Positions 36,668 to 45,483 of a DNA stretch of 64,000 bases are shown in pieces. The translations under genes were made by a program, and so were the position numbers. The stretch is from positions 165,076 to 229,075 of the forward strand of contig NZ_VNIK02000006.1 in the NCBI RefSeq assembly GCF_007785775.2, in the 5' to 3' direction. Position 1 is the stretch's first letter; each line of letters starts with the position of its first letter. Origin of the DNA: Flagellimonas hadalis (GTDB lineage Bacteria > Bacteroidota > Bacteroidia > Flavobacteriales > Flavobacteriaceae). Below the pieces are notes generated by a model. The model was not told the DNA's origin, searched no databases, and worked only from the letters and a program-made list of their open reading frames with translations.

Positions 36668-37069
36668 TCAGTCGTTCCTATTGATCAACGACTTTCTCCA
36701 TTTTTTGAAGGAAATCCGAAACGTCTTGATTTCCCTTCGGAGCAAGTTGAGGTATTCTTTTTCCTTCACACCGTCCCTTTCAAGACCATTGCAATAGGCC
36801 AGAATGTTTCGGGTCATGATGTTGACAAAGGTGAGGCTCTTCATTCGGACTGAGTGGGAATTGCTCAGGGCAGCCTGCTCCACTTCCTTGGTGATCAGGA
36901 GGGCATCCGTCATCAAGGATTGGGTGATGTCATCGCGGAAGCAGTCTATTTTTCGCAACGACAGGATTTCCCGGTTATAGGAAAAATAGGACGCTACGGC
37001 CTCGCTCATATCACGGAGGGCCAAAGATCGGCGATATACGGACAAAGAATCAAGGGAGTTTCTCTCCAT
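36668..37069 (-). CDS. Small helical hypothetical protein
   Basis: The protein has 133 residues, all-helical, basic (KTFRISFKKWRKSLINRND at the end). The opening LDSLSVYRRSLALRDMSEAV resembles four-helix-bundle proteins of the S23/avd type, but the similarity is too weak for a firm call. It ends 8 nt from the icmF stop, convergent. No signal peptide or membrane helix. Confidence 0.6.
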   Translation of the reverse strand: MERNSLDSLSVYRRSLALRDMSEAVASYFSYNREILSLRKIDCFRDDITQSLMTDALLITKEVEQAALSNSHSVRMKSLTFVNIMTRNILAYCNGLERDGVKEKEYLNLLRREIKTFRISFKKWRKSLINRND

Positions 37070-37190
37070 TTTTCAAAAGCAATTTTCACCTATAAAATTA
37101 CATACGGAATAAATATTCTTACTTTTGTTAGTAAAGTACAAATGTGATTTTGCTTTTGATTGTAAAATTTATTTGGTAAATTTCTTTCGT

Positions 37191-37643
37191 ATGAAGATGG
37201 ATGATCTTAATTGGCAAATCTTGGGCCATTTGCAGCGTAACGCGAGGGAATCCTTCGCCAATATTGGGCGCAAGGTGGGCCTCACACCTCCTGCAGTGGC
37301 CGAGCGGGTGAAAAAGATGGAGGACTTGGGAATCATAGAAGGATACAAGACCAATATCTCCTATGTCTTGGCGGGTCATCAGTTGACGGCCATCATCATG
37401 CTCCGGGCCTTTATGGGAAAGCTAAAACCTTTTTTGGAAAAGGTGAAATCCTTTCAGGAGGTGATCAACTGCTATCGGATCACTGGAAATGAGAACATCA
37501 TTATGGAAGTGGTACTGCGCGATCAGTCCCATTTGGAAAAGTTCATAGACGAGCTCATTGTCTATGGGGAGTGCAGGACGCATATTGTGCTCTCCAATGT
37601 GGTTTCGGACGCTCCGATAAAAAATGCGAAAAGCATCAAATAA
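37191..37643 (+). CDS. Lrp/AsnC-family transcriptional regulator
   Basis: The start at the ATG 37191 (MKMDDLNWQILGHLQRNARE) or two codons later gives about 150 residues. N-terminal winged HTH (SFANIGRKVGLTPPAVAERV), then the RAM/AsnC ligand domain (GKLKPFLEKVKSFQEVINCY, RITGNENIIMEVV). It usually senses amino acids. It is the first gene of a plus-strand stretch and could regulate amino-acid genes such as the proline dehydrogenase or ilvE elsewhere in the window; this is inference. Confidence 0.93.
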   Translation: MKMDDLNWQILGHLQRNARESFANIGRKVGLTPPAVAERVKKMEDLGIIEGYKTNISYVLAGHQLTAIIMLRAFMGKLKPFLEKVKSFQEVINCYRITGNENIIMEVVLRDQSHLEKFIDELIVYGECRTHIVLSNVVSDAPIKNAKSIK

Positions 37644-37704
37644 AATCCATTAATTTTAAGGTGCCCTCCCATTCATTTGGCTAGGTTTTTGTTAATACAT
37701 GAAT

Positions 37705-39123
37705 ATGAAAAAAGCACTGCTTCTGGCCTTTCTTTCCACGTTTGCTGCCTCATCCGTCCTCTCACAGGAACAGATGGTGCTGAGAAAAGGAGAGATCATT
37801 GAGGCCATCCCCGTCCAGGATTCCGTCCAGAACACATTTTCACTCTATTTGCCCACTGGCTTCAACACGGATAAAAAATGGCCGTTGCTGATGATTTTTG
37901 AAATGGAGGGCAAGGAACGACAGGCCATGTCAATGTTCGTGCAGGCGGCAGAAAAACAGGGCTATGTGCTGGCAGCCCCCAAAATGAGGGACACCGTTAG
38001 CTTGACCAATAGCATGATCGCCGTGAGCAAGTCATTGGAAAGGATCATGGGCATGTTGCCGATAGACCTGGACCGGATCTATGCCGGGGGGGCGGCATCA
38101 GGAGGGCGATTTGCCAGTTTGACGCCCATTTTGCTCAATGGTATAAAAGGCGTGCTCTCTGTGGGTGCCTCAGTTGCCAATAGTGAACTGTTGAACCTGA
38201 AGCAACCATTTCATTTTGTGGGAATCGTGAGCAGGGAAAATTACAACTATACTCCCATGTTGAACGACACTGAGTTGTTGGACAGGCTCAAATTTCCCAA
38301 TCAAGTGTTGCTATATGAGGGAAACAGTGATTGGCCGAGCATAGGCGACCTTGAAAAAGGGATGCAACTCTTTACATTGGCGGCCATGGGACGAAGACTT
38401 ATTCCCAAGGATTCCCTGTATGTGGAAAAGGCTTACCAAGAAGATCTTGATAAGGTCAATCAGTTAAAAAGAACCGGGGACCTGATTTGGGCAGAGCACC
38501 ATTTGACCGAGATGATGTCCATTTACGGAGCGCACAAAAATCTGGATTCCCTACGAACGGTGCAAAGGGACCTTCGCCGCGACAAACAGTTCAAGGCCAT
38601 GAAGCGTAACGAAAATTCGGCATTCCTAAAGGAATCCCTGTTAAAGGAAGACTACGTTTATTATATGGAGGAGGACGTATATACCCACAATTTCAACAAT
38701 TTGGGCTGGTGGAACCATCAAATGGGCGAGATAAAAAAGTTTATTTCGGGATCCAATCCCTATGAAAAGCAGATGGGCCATCGGTTATTGGGATTTGTGA
38801 ACGCACTGGCTTTGGACAATATTGGGGTTATCCAATCGGATAGTGTGGTGGATGAAGATGCTTTGGCATTTCTCTATATGTTGAAAACCATTTTGGACCC
38901 CGATAACTTTGACTATTACTTGAAAACCATATCCCTCAGTGCAAAGAATGAGGATTTTGGTACGGCATTGTTCTATTTGGAAGAGGCATTGAAAAAGGGC
39001 TTCAAGGACAGGGAAAAACTCTACAGCATAGAAAATACCGCTTTGTTCCGAATCACACCGGAGTTTAATGAGATGGTGGCCAAGTACTTGAAAGATGCCC
39101 GGTACGAGATGGATGAAAACTGA
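37705..39123 (+). CDS. Secreted alpha/beta-hydrolase-like protein
   Basis: The start at MKKALLLAFLSTFAASSVLS (ATG 37705; an ATG two codons upstream also exists) gives 472 residues with a signal peptide. The first half resembles the depolymerase/esterase-type alpha/beta-hydrolase (SLYLPTGFNTDKKWPLLMIF, and AGGAASGGRFAS, where the serine sits in a degenerate GxSxG). The second half has TPR-like helices and a repeated KxGxxLYY pattern. The catalytic aspartate and histidine are not evident, so activity is uncertain. Confidence 0.65.
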   Translation: MKKALLLAFLSTFAASSVLSQEQMVLRKGEIIEAIPVQDSVQNTFSLYLPTGFNTDKKWPLLMIFEMEGKERQAMSMFVQAAEKQGYVLAAPKMRDTVSLTNSMIAVSKSLERIMGMLPIDLDRIYAGGAASGGRFASLTPILLNGIKGVLSVGASVANSELLNLKQPFHFVGIVSRENYNYTPMLNDTELLDRLKFPNQVLLYEGNSDWPSIGDLEKGMQLFTLAAMGRRLIPKDSLYVEKAYQEDLDKVNQLKRTGDLIWAEHHLTEMMSIYGAHKNLDSLRTVQRDLRRDKQFKAMKRNENSAFLKESLLKEDYVYYMEEDVYTHNFNNLGWWNHQMGEIKKFISGSNPYEKQMGHRLLGFVNALALDNIGVIQSDSVVDEDALAFLYMLKTILDPDNFDYYLKTISLSAKNEDFGTALFYLEEALKKGFKDREKLYSIENTALFRITPEFNEMVAKYLKDARYEMDEN

Positions 39124-39148
39124 TTTTAATTCACATAAAATATTGTTC

Positions 39149-39787
39149 ATGAGGTATTTGACTCTTTTTTTTCTTTTTGTATTGATAACGGCTTGTGGTC
39201 AGAAAAAAAAATACCACGATGGAAAGAAAGAAATATCCGAGTCACCTTTGGTGGCGGAGATTTTGGAATTCCAGGAAGAGTTGGATGAAAGTTTCAAAGA
39301 TCCGGAAACCTCTCCTTTGGCAGATAAACATCGAAAGGATTTTGAGGGTCTCGATTTTTTTGAACCCGATACATCCTATATTGTAAAGGCCCTATTTGAA
39401 CGCACCCCTGACGCCGTGCCTTTTTTTATGCCGACCACTACCGATAGGAAAACCGAGGAAGTGCTGTATGGTATTGCCCGATTTACCTTGAACGGGGCCG
39501 AGCACCGATTGGAGGTCTATCAAAGTTTGGAACTGCTGGACCAGGAAGAGTACGAAGATTATCTCTTTTTGCCCTTTATGGATGTAACCAACGGTGAGGA
39601 GACCTATGGCGGTGGCCGTTACATCGACCTTTCCATTCCTGAAGGGGATACGTTGGTCATTGATTTCAACAAGGCTTATAATCCCTATTGCGCTTACAAT
39701 AAAAAGTACTCCTGCCCTCTAGTGCCAAGGCAAAATTATTTGAGAACTAAAGTGAGAGCAGGAGTGAAAAATTTTAAAAAGGACTAA
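39149..39787 (+). CDS. DUF1684-family lipoprotein
   Basis: The start at the ATG 39149 (MRYLTLFFLFVLITACGQ) gives a 212-residue lipoprotein (lipobox LITAC). The frame before it is not coding. SPLADKHRKDFEGLDFFEPD, LFLPFMDVTNGEETYGGGRY and DFNKAYNPYCAYNKKYSCPL are the DUF1684 hallmark blocks, a beta-rich domain of unknown function with conserved cysteines. It follows the hydrolase-like gene by 25 nt and probably shares its transcript. Confidence 0.88.
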   Translation: MRYLTLFFLFVLITACGQKKKYHDGKKEISESPLVAEILEFQEELDESFKDPETSPLADKHRKDFEGLDFFEPDTSYIVKALFERTPDAVPFFMPTTTDRKTEEVLYGIARFTLNGAEHRLEVYQSLELLDQEEYEDYLFLPFMDVTNGEETYGGGRYIDLSIPEGDTLVIDFNKAYNPYCAYNKKYSCPLVPRQNYLRTKVRAGVKNFKKD

Positions 39788-39819
39788 AAAAGCCTTCATC
39801 CAAGAGGAAAAAGGCTTTT
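39788..39819. terminator. Bidirectional terminator
   Basis: AAAAGCCTT (39788-39796) pairs with AAGGCTTTT (39811-39819), loop 14 nt, followed by TTTC on the plus strand and by T residues on the minus strand. It ends the DUF1684 gene and the convergent porin-like gene. Confidence 0.7.
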
Positions 39820-39852
39820 CTTTCTATTGGTATTTGGTTGGGTTGTTGCTTT

Positions 39853-40926
39853 TTAGAATGAATAGATGGCCGCAAAGAGCACTGAAGCCAAGCTTCCCGT
39901 AGCTGCTCTGTCATTGTCAATAAAGACATCCTCGGAAGCACTATCCAACCTAATTTCTGGCTTTAGGGTCAAGTCACCAATAGTGGCACTTCCTGTAAGG
40001 GTAATAGCAAGAACATTTGAATCCCCATCAGCATCAAATACATCTCCAATGGCACCAAATTGATCACCCTCCATAAAATACTCACCACGCAGGCCTAAGC
40101 TAAAAGTTTCAGAAAAGGCATACTGGGGATAAAGGGCCACACCTGTAAACGAACCTCCATCATCTTCCATGCTAAAGTGGGCTGCATTGATACCCAAATA
40201 AAATTCTTCGGACAGATCAAAACCACCGGTATAGTCAACCTCGAATCCACCCTGGCTGTACAAAAAGTTCAAGAACTGACCGGAATAGCCCAATTGGGCA
40301 CCCACAGCATAATCCCCGGTGCCATTCAATTCAGTCAAATCTGTAGGGTTCATTACGGCAACCATGGCGGACCAATCGCTGCCCAAATCAAAATCAGCCT
40401 TCAGACCAGTATGGCTAAACGGGCCATAGGAAAACAGGTAGGAAGTACTGTAGTTGAAGTTTGCAGCTGGTGAAATAACCTCATATCCCAAAAAGGTATT
40501 GAAATTACCAAAGGTAAGGGTAACAGCATCGCTCACATTCCAGTACACATATAACTGATTAAGAATTTCTCCTGTACCACCTCCCGCTGAGTTAAGGTAC
40601 TGTGGGGAATTGAATGTTGCATCAGAACCCCTGGGACCGAACACCAAATCGGCCACAAAACCCACTTTTTCCCCTTCATAAGCGGCAATGACATTGGCCA
40701 TGCCCAAGGCAAAACCATCTAGATTGGCGAATGAAGATCCAGGTGCTATGGCCTCTTCACCGTTGGGGGCGGTAAGATTGCTCCTATAATAAGCATCTAC
40801 AGTTCCACTGAAACTGAACTTGGGCTTGGTTTCCTCCTCTTCCTGCGCCACAGCAGTGGTCACGGTCACGGTCAATAGGGCAAGAATGAAAATTTTTCCG
40901 AAATTTGTATTTATAATCGTTTTCAT
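39853..40926 (-). CDS. Outer-membrane beta-barrel protein (porin, OmpL-like)
   Basis: The protein has 357 residues: signal peptide (MKTIINTNFGKIFILALLTV, cleavage after VAQ), then alternating barrel strands ending in aromatic LFAAIYSF. GTVDAYYRSNL, NQLYVYWNVSDAVTLTFGNF and SYLFSYGPFSHTGLKADFDL match the bbp2/OmpL-like porin family. It lies downstream of glnK-amtB on the same strand with a strong hairpin between, which suggests a link to nitrogen uptake but perhaps at its own level of expression. Confidence 0.85.
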   Translation of the reverse strand: MKTIINTNFGKIFILALLTVTVTTAVAQEEEETKPKFSFSGTVDAYYRSNLTAPNGEEAIAPGSSFANLDGFALGMANVIAAYEGEKVGFVADLVFGPRGSDATFNSPQYLNSAGGGTGEILNQLYVYWNVSDAVTLTFGNFNTFLGYEVISPAANFNYSTSYLFSYGPFSHTGLKADFDLGSDWSAMVAVMNPTDLTELNGTGDYAVGAQLGYSGQFLNFLYSQGGFEVDYTGGFDLSEEFYLGINAAHFSMEDDGGSFTGVALYPQYAFSETFSLGLRGEYFMEGDQFGAIGDVFDADGDSNVLAITLTGSATIGDLTLKPEIRLDSASEDVFIDNDRAATGSLASVLFAAIYSF

Positions 40927-41002
40927 ATCATAATCGTTTTAGTTGTCCTTATTAGTAGAGGACAGTTAGTTGTTAAATTGTGAGTTTGATTGAAAAGGTT
41001 AT

Positions 41003-41030
41003 CAACGGAGCGTTCTGCCAAACGCTCCGT
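41003..41030. terminator. Hairpin between amtB and porin gene
   Basis: A perfect 11-bp stem (AACGGAGCGTT pairing with AACGCTCCGTT) with a 6-nt loop, 21 nt beyond the amtB stop. T-rich sequence follows on the plus strand (TTTCCTTTC); on the minus strand the tract after it is weak. It may terminate most amtB transcripts or stabilise the mRNA. Confidence 0.55.
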
Positions 41031-41050
41031 TTCCTTTCTTGTCTGTGAGT

Positions 41051-42334
41051 TTAATTGTTTTGTGACGAAATGTGCTCGGGATAAGCCTCCACACCATGTT
41101 CGTGAAGATCCAATCCGTCAACTTCCTCCTCTTCGGATACACGCAATCCAATGGTTTTCTTCAAGATGAAAAGAACTATGAAAGATGCCAGTGCGGCCCA
41201 AAGGATGTAGGCCAAAGAACCATAGGTCTGTACCCATAGCAATTTTGCACTTCCGCCGTACAAAATTCCACCATCCAAAGCAAAGAAACCGATAAGGACA
41301 GTTCCCAAGAAGCCACATACTCCGTGAACGGAAATGGCACCAACTGGGTCGTCTATCTTCAATTTTTTATCGATGAACTCAATGGACAATACCACCACGA
41401 TACCACAAATAAGACCGATGGCAAGGGCTCCCCATGCGTTCACTGCACCGCATCCGGCGGTAATACCTACCAATCCGGCCAATGCACCGTTCAAGGTCAT
41501 GGAAATATCAGCTTTTTTATATCTGGCCCAAGTGAAGAACAAAGCTGCTATGGCGCCAATGGCAGCAGCAATGTTGGTGTTGATGATCACGCTTCCGGCC
41601 GCAATGGTGTCATCGCCACCCCATGCCAATTGGGAACCTCCGTTGAACCCGAACCATCCCAACCAAAGGATAAGGACACCAAGTGCCCCAAACGCCATGT
41701 TGTGGCCAGGTATGGCCTGTGCCTTTCCATCCACGTATTTGCCGATCCTTGGACCTACCAGAATAGCGGCCACCAAAGCAGCGGCACCACCAACGGCGTG
41801 TACCACCGATGAACCTGCAAAATCGATGAATCCAGCGGTGTTCAACCAGGCATCGTCATCGAAAGGCCAGTACCAGCTACCGGAAATAGGGTAGATCAAT
41901 GTGGTAAGTACGGCCGAAAAGATAAGATAGGTAGAAAACTTGGTCCTTTCTGCAATGGCTCCGGAAACAATGGTTGCCGCAGTGGCGCAGAACACGGTCT
42001 GAAAGAACAGGTTGTACCAATCCGATGCGCTAAAAAAGAAATAGCCTTGATCGGAAGGGCTGGTCCTGAAAAAACCACCACCCACCAGGTCGCTTCCGTA
42101 CATAATACCATAACCTAAGGCCCAGAACATGATGGAACCTATCGCAAGGTCCATGATGTTCTTCATGATGATGTTACCGGAGTTCTTGCTTCGCGTGAAC
42201 CCGATTTCCAACAAGGTGAACCCTGCTTGCATAAAAAATACCAGAATGGCCGCAATGGTGATCCACAGCGCGCCCATATCGCCAGTGATGGCCTCGATGG
42301 CTTTATCTATCGCTTCTTGTTCTTGTACAATCAT
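41051..42334 (-). CDS. amtB: Ammonium transporter Amt
   Basis: The protein has 427 residues with eleven membrane helices. Signature DFAGSSVVHAVGGAAALVAA (twin-His first partner) and GAISVHGVCGFLGTVLIGFF (second pore His). NMAFGALGVLILWLGWFGFN is the conserved fifth helix region. The short C-terminal tail is the typical GlnK-binding extension. The gene follows glnK by 32 nt on the same strand. Confidence 0.96.
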   Translation of the reverse strand: MIVQEQEAIDKAIEAITGDMGALWITIAAILVFFMQAGFTLLEIGFTRSKNSGNIIMKNIMDLAIGSIMFWALGYGIMYGSDLVGGGFFRTSPSDQGYFFFSASDWYNLFFQTVFCATAATIVSGAIAERTKFSTYLIFSAVLTTLIYPISGSWYWPFDDDAWLNTAGFIDFAGSSVVHAVGGAAALVAAILVGPRIGKYVDGKAQAIPGHNMAFGALGVLILWLGWFGFNGGSQLAWGGDDTIAAGSVIINTNIAAAIGAIAALFFTWARYKKADISMTLNGALAGLVGITAGCGAVNAWGALAIGLICGIVVVLSIEFIDKKLKIDDPVGAISVHGVCGFLGTVLIGFFALDGGILYGGSAKLLWVQTYGSLAYILWAALASFIVLFILKKTIGLRVSEEEEVDGLDLHEHGVEAYPEHISSQNN

Positions 42335-42366
42335 AATCTAAGTTTTTGTGTTAATTTGGTTGTGTT

Positions 42367-42705
42367 TTAATTGATCCCGGCGCTGCCACTTTCCTTGGTC
42401 CTGATCCTGTAGGCCTCGATCATATCCGAGACGAAGATTTTTCCATCACCGACGTTTCCTGTGCTGGCCGTGTCCAAAAGGACATTGATGGTCCGTTCCA
42501 GGAAATCATCGGACACAACGATAACCAAATACCTTCTCTGTATATCACTGGTACTATAGGAAATACCGCGATATACATGTCCTTGTTTTTCATTTCCAAC
42601 CCCCGTTACATCCCAGTAACTAAAGAAGTTGACCTCAATTTGATGAAGTGCTTTCTTCACTTCGTCAAATTTGGATTTTCTAATAATTGCCTCGACTTTT
42701 TTCAT
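42367..42705 (-). CDS. glnK: PII-family nitrogen regulator GlnK
   Basis: The protein has 112 residues. MKKVEAIIRKSKFDEVKKAL is the first strand/helix, the T-loop spans about 36-55 (GNEKQGHVYRGISYSTSD) with Tyr50 aligning with the uridylylated Tyr51 of E. coli GlnB, and TGNVGDGKIFVSDMIEAYRI contains the conserved nucleotide-binding segment. GlnK binds ATP/ADP/2-oxoglutarate and plugs Amt. The T-loop sequence is divergent from proteobacterial PII, so covalent modification is uncertain. Confidence 0.95.
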   Translation of the reverse strand: MKKVEAIIRKSKFDEVKKALHQIEVNFFSYWDVTGVGNEKQGHVYRGISYSTSDIQRRYLVIVVSDDFLERTINVLLDTASTGNVGDGKIFVSDMIEAYRIRTKESGSAGIN

Positions 42706-42728
42706 AATGAAGTAGTTAATTGATTCGC

Positions 42729-42761
42729 CAAATATATGTTAATCAATACGAGACCATCAAA
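42729..42761 (-). promoter_or_regulatory. Bacteroidota-type promoter of glnK-amtB
   Basis: On the minus strand TTTG (42761-42758) is followed after 21 nt by TATATTTG (42736-42729), matching TTG-N17-23-TAnnTTTG. It sits 24 nt upstream of the glnK start. No sigma-54 box (TGGCAC-N5-TTGC) is seen in the gap. Confidence 0.6.
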
Positions 42762-42801
42762 AATTATGGGTATAACTGAAAATTTTTATTGTTATAAAAA
42801 A

Positions 42802-42827
42802 AATACCCCTAAATTTTTAGGGGTATT
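42802..42827 (-). terminator. Strong terminator of the fluC unit
   Basis: AATACCCCTAAA pairs with TTTAGGGGTATT with a very small loop; on the minus strand it is followed by a run of eight T. It lies about 150 nt beyond the fluC stop. The rest of the 42706-42974 gap is AT-rich and shows only a small CATAAA/TTTATG dyad. Confidence 0.75.
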
Positions 42828-42974
42828 CAATTATAGATTACATAAAATTATTTATTTGTTTGTTTTTTCTTAACAATTATCTTAAACAAATGAATTTTGT
42901 CAAGCATAAAGTTGGTTTATGATGACAATTGTTGAGTTTTTAACGTTTTTTAACTGAAAAAATGAAATTTGTAA

Positions 42975-43349
42975 CTAGGAGATAAGCTTGGCCAGCCAAA
43001 GCCCTAAAACGACGGCCAGGATGCCCACGCCTACACTGGACAGCATATATAGGGCAAAGTTGAGGAGTTCACCATTGCGCAATAAATGATGCTTTTCAAA
43101 AGCGAAGGCCGAAAAGGTGGTAAAGCCTCCGCAGAAGCCGGTCGCCAAGAAGAGGGCGCCATTGGAAGAGAGAAGATTGCCTTTGGCGGTGATGCCAAGA
43201 ACAAAACCAATCAGTAAGCAACCGATCATGTTGACCAAAAAGGTGCCCAGAAAAAAATTTTGAAAAAGCGGGTTGAGAGGTTTGGAGATGAGATAGCGAA
43301 GAACGCTTCCCAGTCCACCTCCTAAAAAAACAAGAAAAGCCTGTTTCAT
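42975..43349 (-). CDS. crcB: Fluoride channel FluC/CrcB
   Basis: The protein has 124 residues with four membrane helices. GGGLGSVLRYLISKP and GFCGGFTTFSAFAFE are the hallmark pore and Na+-site motifs of Fluc. It works as a dual-topology dimer exporting fluoride. No crcB riboswitch is recognisable in the 17-nt space before it; a 61-residue membrane protein is encoded directly upstream and probably shares the transcript. Confidence 0.94.
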   Translation of the reverse strand: MKQAFLVFLGGGLGSVLRYLISKPLNPLFQNFFLGTFLVNMIGCLLIGFVLGITAKGNLLSSNGALFLATGFCGGFTTFSAFAFEKHHLLRNGELLNFALYMLSSVGVGILAVVLGLWLAKLIS

Positions 43350-43366
43350 ACCCCTAAAGGTATAAA

Positions 43367-43552
43367 TTAAACAGCTTCTTTGTACTCGGTATCAGAAGAA
43401 GTATCGCCTCGGGGGAAGAGTTTGGTGATGTGGCCTTCTGAAAGTTTGAGGTTCGGTTTGTTTAGCCTTTTGCCAGATCCATTGACACTAAAAATCAACA
43501 GAATTGCATTAATAGCAAGCAAAACGAATAGGATACTGAGGAATGAGGTCAT
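43367..43552 (-). CDS. Tiny single-pass membrane protein
   Basis: The protein has 61 residues with one N-terminal helix (MTSFLSILFVLLAINAILLI) and a soluble tail (LKLSEGHITKLFPRGDTSSD). No known family. It is 17 nt upstream of fluC, same strand, so likely cotranscribed. The length and coding character are acceptable, and no competing frame is plausible. Confidence 0.6.
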   Translation of the reverse strand: MTSFLSILFVLLAINAILLIFSVNGSGKRLNKPNLKLSEGHITKLFPRGDTSSDTEYKEAV

Positions 43553-43666
43553 TTGTCGATGCTAAATTAATGTTAAACAAAAGTACGTGTTTTCCTATGA
43601 AATACGTTCCAAACCCTACTTTAAGTTGTGTAAGAGGGTATTTTTGTGGTGAAGGCAATTTTGATG

Positions 43667-43855
43667 TTAATTTTTGAGAAAGTGCTTGATCAAGAAGAGG
43701 ATTATTATGAAGGTTATAAATGAAAGTAAGATTTGTACAACACCTTTATAGTTCTTTTTATGCAGTTTTTTGTCCTTTTTATAGGAGAGAATAATGATAA
43801 TGACAAAAGCAATGAAGAAAAATGCGGCAAAAATGAGCTGTCCCGTGCTGAACAT
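43667..43855 (-). CDS. Tiny two-helix membrane protein
   Basis: The frame opens at 43873 (MHKNKNMFSTG...), but the ATG at 43855 (MFSTGQLIFAAFFFIAFVII) leaves a clean first helix; second helix VQILLSFITFIIILFLIKHF. About 62 residues, with a basic linker (SYKKDKKLHKKNYKG). Such proteins are common in flavobacteria and have no assigned role. It is divergent from the PRA-PH-like gene. Confidence 0.6.
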   Translation of the reverse strand: MFSTGQLIFAAFFFIAFVIIIILSYKKDKKLHKKNYKGVVQILLSFITFIIILFLIKHFLKN

Positions 43856-43894
43856 ATTTTTATTTTTGTGCAAATCTAAACCAAATCAAGGGTA

Positions 43895-44281
43895 ATGAAA
43901 AGTAAAATCAAGGCCGTGGAACTTTTCCACAATTCATTTGGATTGGGGGTTTCCCAAGAACCCAAGGCGAACTTGGGGGAAGAAAAAAATCTACTTAGGT
44001 TCAATCTCATGGACGAAGAGAACAAAGAATATTTGGAAGCGGCCAATGAGGGTGACCTAGTGGAGGTTGCCGATGCCTTGGGGGATATGCTGTACATTCT
44101 CTGCGGAACCATTTTGGAGCATGGCATGCAGTACAAAATCGAGGAAGTTTTTGAGGAAATCCAGAAAAGCAACATGAGCAAACTGGGAGCGGATGGCAAG
44201 CCAATCTACCGTGAAGATGGTAAAGTGCTAAAGGGCCCCAACTATTTCAAACCGGATATCAAGACCATAATGGACAAATAA
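43895..44281 (+). CDS. MazG/PRA-PH-like NTP pyrophosphohydrolase
   Basis: The protein has 128 residues. The metal-binding pattern of the all-alpha NTP pyrophosphatase superfamily is visible: FNLMDEENKEYLEA followed by LVEVADALGDMLYILCGTIL (EExxE...ExxD). The C-terminal part (KLGADGKPIYREDGKVLKGP) fits the HAD/Cof-associated subgroup. It probably hydrolyses a non-canonical or excess nucleotide. The gene stands alone, convergent with ilvE. Confidence 0.85.
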   Translation: MKSKIKAVELFHNSFGLGVSQEPKANLGEEKNLLRFNLMDEENKEYLEAANEGDLVEVADALGDMLYILCGTILEHGMQYKIEEVFEEIQKSNMSKLGADGKPIYREDGKVLKGPNYFKPDIKTIMDK

Positions 44282-44307
44282 AAAAGGCACCTTTTCGGTG
44301 CCTTTTT
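44281..44307. terminator. Bidirectional terminator
   Basis: AAAAAGGCACC pairs with GGTGCCTTTTT, loop TTTTC. A runs and T runs flank it on both strands. It closes the PRA-PH-like gene (plus) and ilvE (minus). Confidence 0.85.
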
Positions 44308-44309
44308 TG

Positions 44310-45377
44310 TTAGATGACCTCGTGGCGCCATCCAAATTTATCTTCGGCCCGATTGTATTGAATGTCGGTGATCCGTTTTTTGAGGCGAGAGGCGTAGCTG
44401 TCGGCCAGTTCAGGAAGGTCGTAGTCCACACCCTCATAGCCAAAGGCTGATATGGGGGATACCACGGCTGCGGTGCCCGCTCCGAACATTTCCTTGAGCG
44501 ATCCATTTTTTGCTGCTTCCACCAATTCGTGGACAGAAACCTTTCGGACTTCGGTTTTGATGCCTTCGTCCTTCGCAATGTCCAATATACTTTTTCGGGT
44601 GATACCGTCCAAGATACGATCGTTGGTGGGTGCTGTGAGCAACGTATCATTGATCCGTACAAATACGTTCATGGCGCCAGCCTCCTCTATGAATTCATGG
44701 GTGTTGTCGTCTGTCCAGATGACCTGTTGGTACCCTTTCTCGGCGGCCAGTTGGGTCGGATAGAACTGCCCGGCATAGTTTCCACCGGCCTTGGCATAGC
44801 CCACACCACCATTGGCAGCGCGCGAATAGGTCTGCTCGATCAGCACCTTCACCTTGCCTGAAAAATAGGCTCCGGATGGGGCGCAGGCGATGATGAACTT
44901 ATATTCGCCAGCGGGAGAGGCGTGGAAACCTTTGCCCGAGGCAAAAACAAAAGGCCTTATATATAAGGAACTGCCCGGATTTTTGGGAATCCAGTCACTT
45001 TCCAGATGGACAAGGGCCATCAACCCTTCCATGAAATGGGCTTCGGGAAGCTCGGGAATGGCCAATCGCTTTGCGGATTTGTTCAACCTTTTGAAATTTT
45101 CCAACGGACGGAAAAGCCATACTTTTTCATCTTCGTCCTTGTAAGCCTTCATGCCTTCAAAGATGGATTGCCCATAATGGAAAATCTTTGCGGAGGGGTC
45201 TAAAGTAATGGGTTGATAGGGTACTATTTTGGGGGCACTCCATTCCCCGTTCTTATAATCACACACCAACATGTGGTCGGTATATACGCTTCCAAACGAA
45301 AGATTGTCAAAATCGACATCCTTGATTTTGGAGGTCTTGGCCTTTTCTATAGCTATGTTATTAACCATTGTTTCCAT
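44310..45377 (-). CDS. ilvE: Branched-chain amino-acid aminotransferase
   Basis: The protein has 355 residues of PLP fold type IV. The catalytic Lys region GGVGYAKAGGNYAGQFYPTQ, DDNTHEFIEEAGAMNVFVRI, and SVHELVEAAKNGSLKEMFGAGTAAVVSP match the eukaryote-like long BCAT group. It transfers the amino group between Leu/Ile/Val and 2-oxoglutarate. An alternative start at Met4 differs by nine bases. Confidence 0.94.
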   Translation of the reverse strand: METMVNNIAIEKAKTSKIKDVDFDNLSFGSVYTDHMLVCDYKNGEWSAPKIVPYQPITLDPSAKIFHYGQSIFEGMKAYKDEDEKVWLFRPLENFKRLNKSAKRLAIPELPEAHFMEGLMALVHLESDWIPKNPGSSLYIRPFVFASGKGFHASPAGEYKFIIACAPSGAYFSGKVKVLIEQTYSRAANGGVGYAKAGGNYAGQFYPTQLAAEKGYQQVIWTDDNTHEFIEEAGAMNVFVRINDTLLTAPTNDRILDGITRKSILDIAKDEGIKTEVRKVSVHELVEAAKNGSLKEMFGAGTAAVVSPISAFGYEGVDYDLPELADSYASRLKKRITDIQYNRAEDKFGWRHEVI

Positions 45378-45422
45378 GTCACTTACATTTTCAATGTTAA
45401 AATTAGCTATTTATTGTTAGTT

Positions 45423-45455
45423 TTGAATGTTTTACAAATCGATTTTTTATACTTG
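45423..45455 (+). promoter_or_regulatory. Possible promoter of the DUF4920/mnmD unit
   Basis: TTG (45423-45425) and TATACTTG (45448-45455), 22 nt apart, fit TTG-N17-23-TAnnTTTG with one mismatch. Position: about 30 nt before the DUF4920 start. Confidence 0.4.
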
Positions 45456-45483
45456 ATCTACAAATTTTTAAACGTTATTGAAA

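Noticed and set aside
42706..42801. Sigma-54 promoter before glnK
   Set aside because: No TGGCAC-N5-TTGC on the minus strand; a housekeeping-type promoter is present.
43350..43366. Fluoride riboswitch before fluC
   Set aside because: Space is only 17 nt and no pseudoknot motif is visible in or before the small upstream gene.
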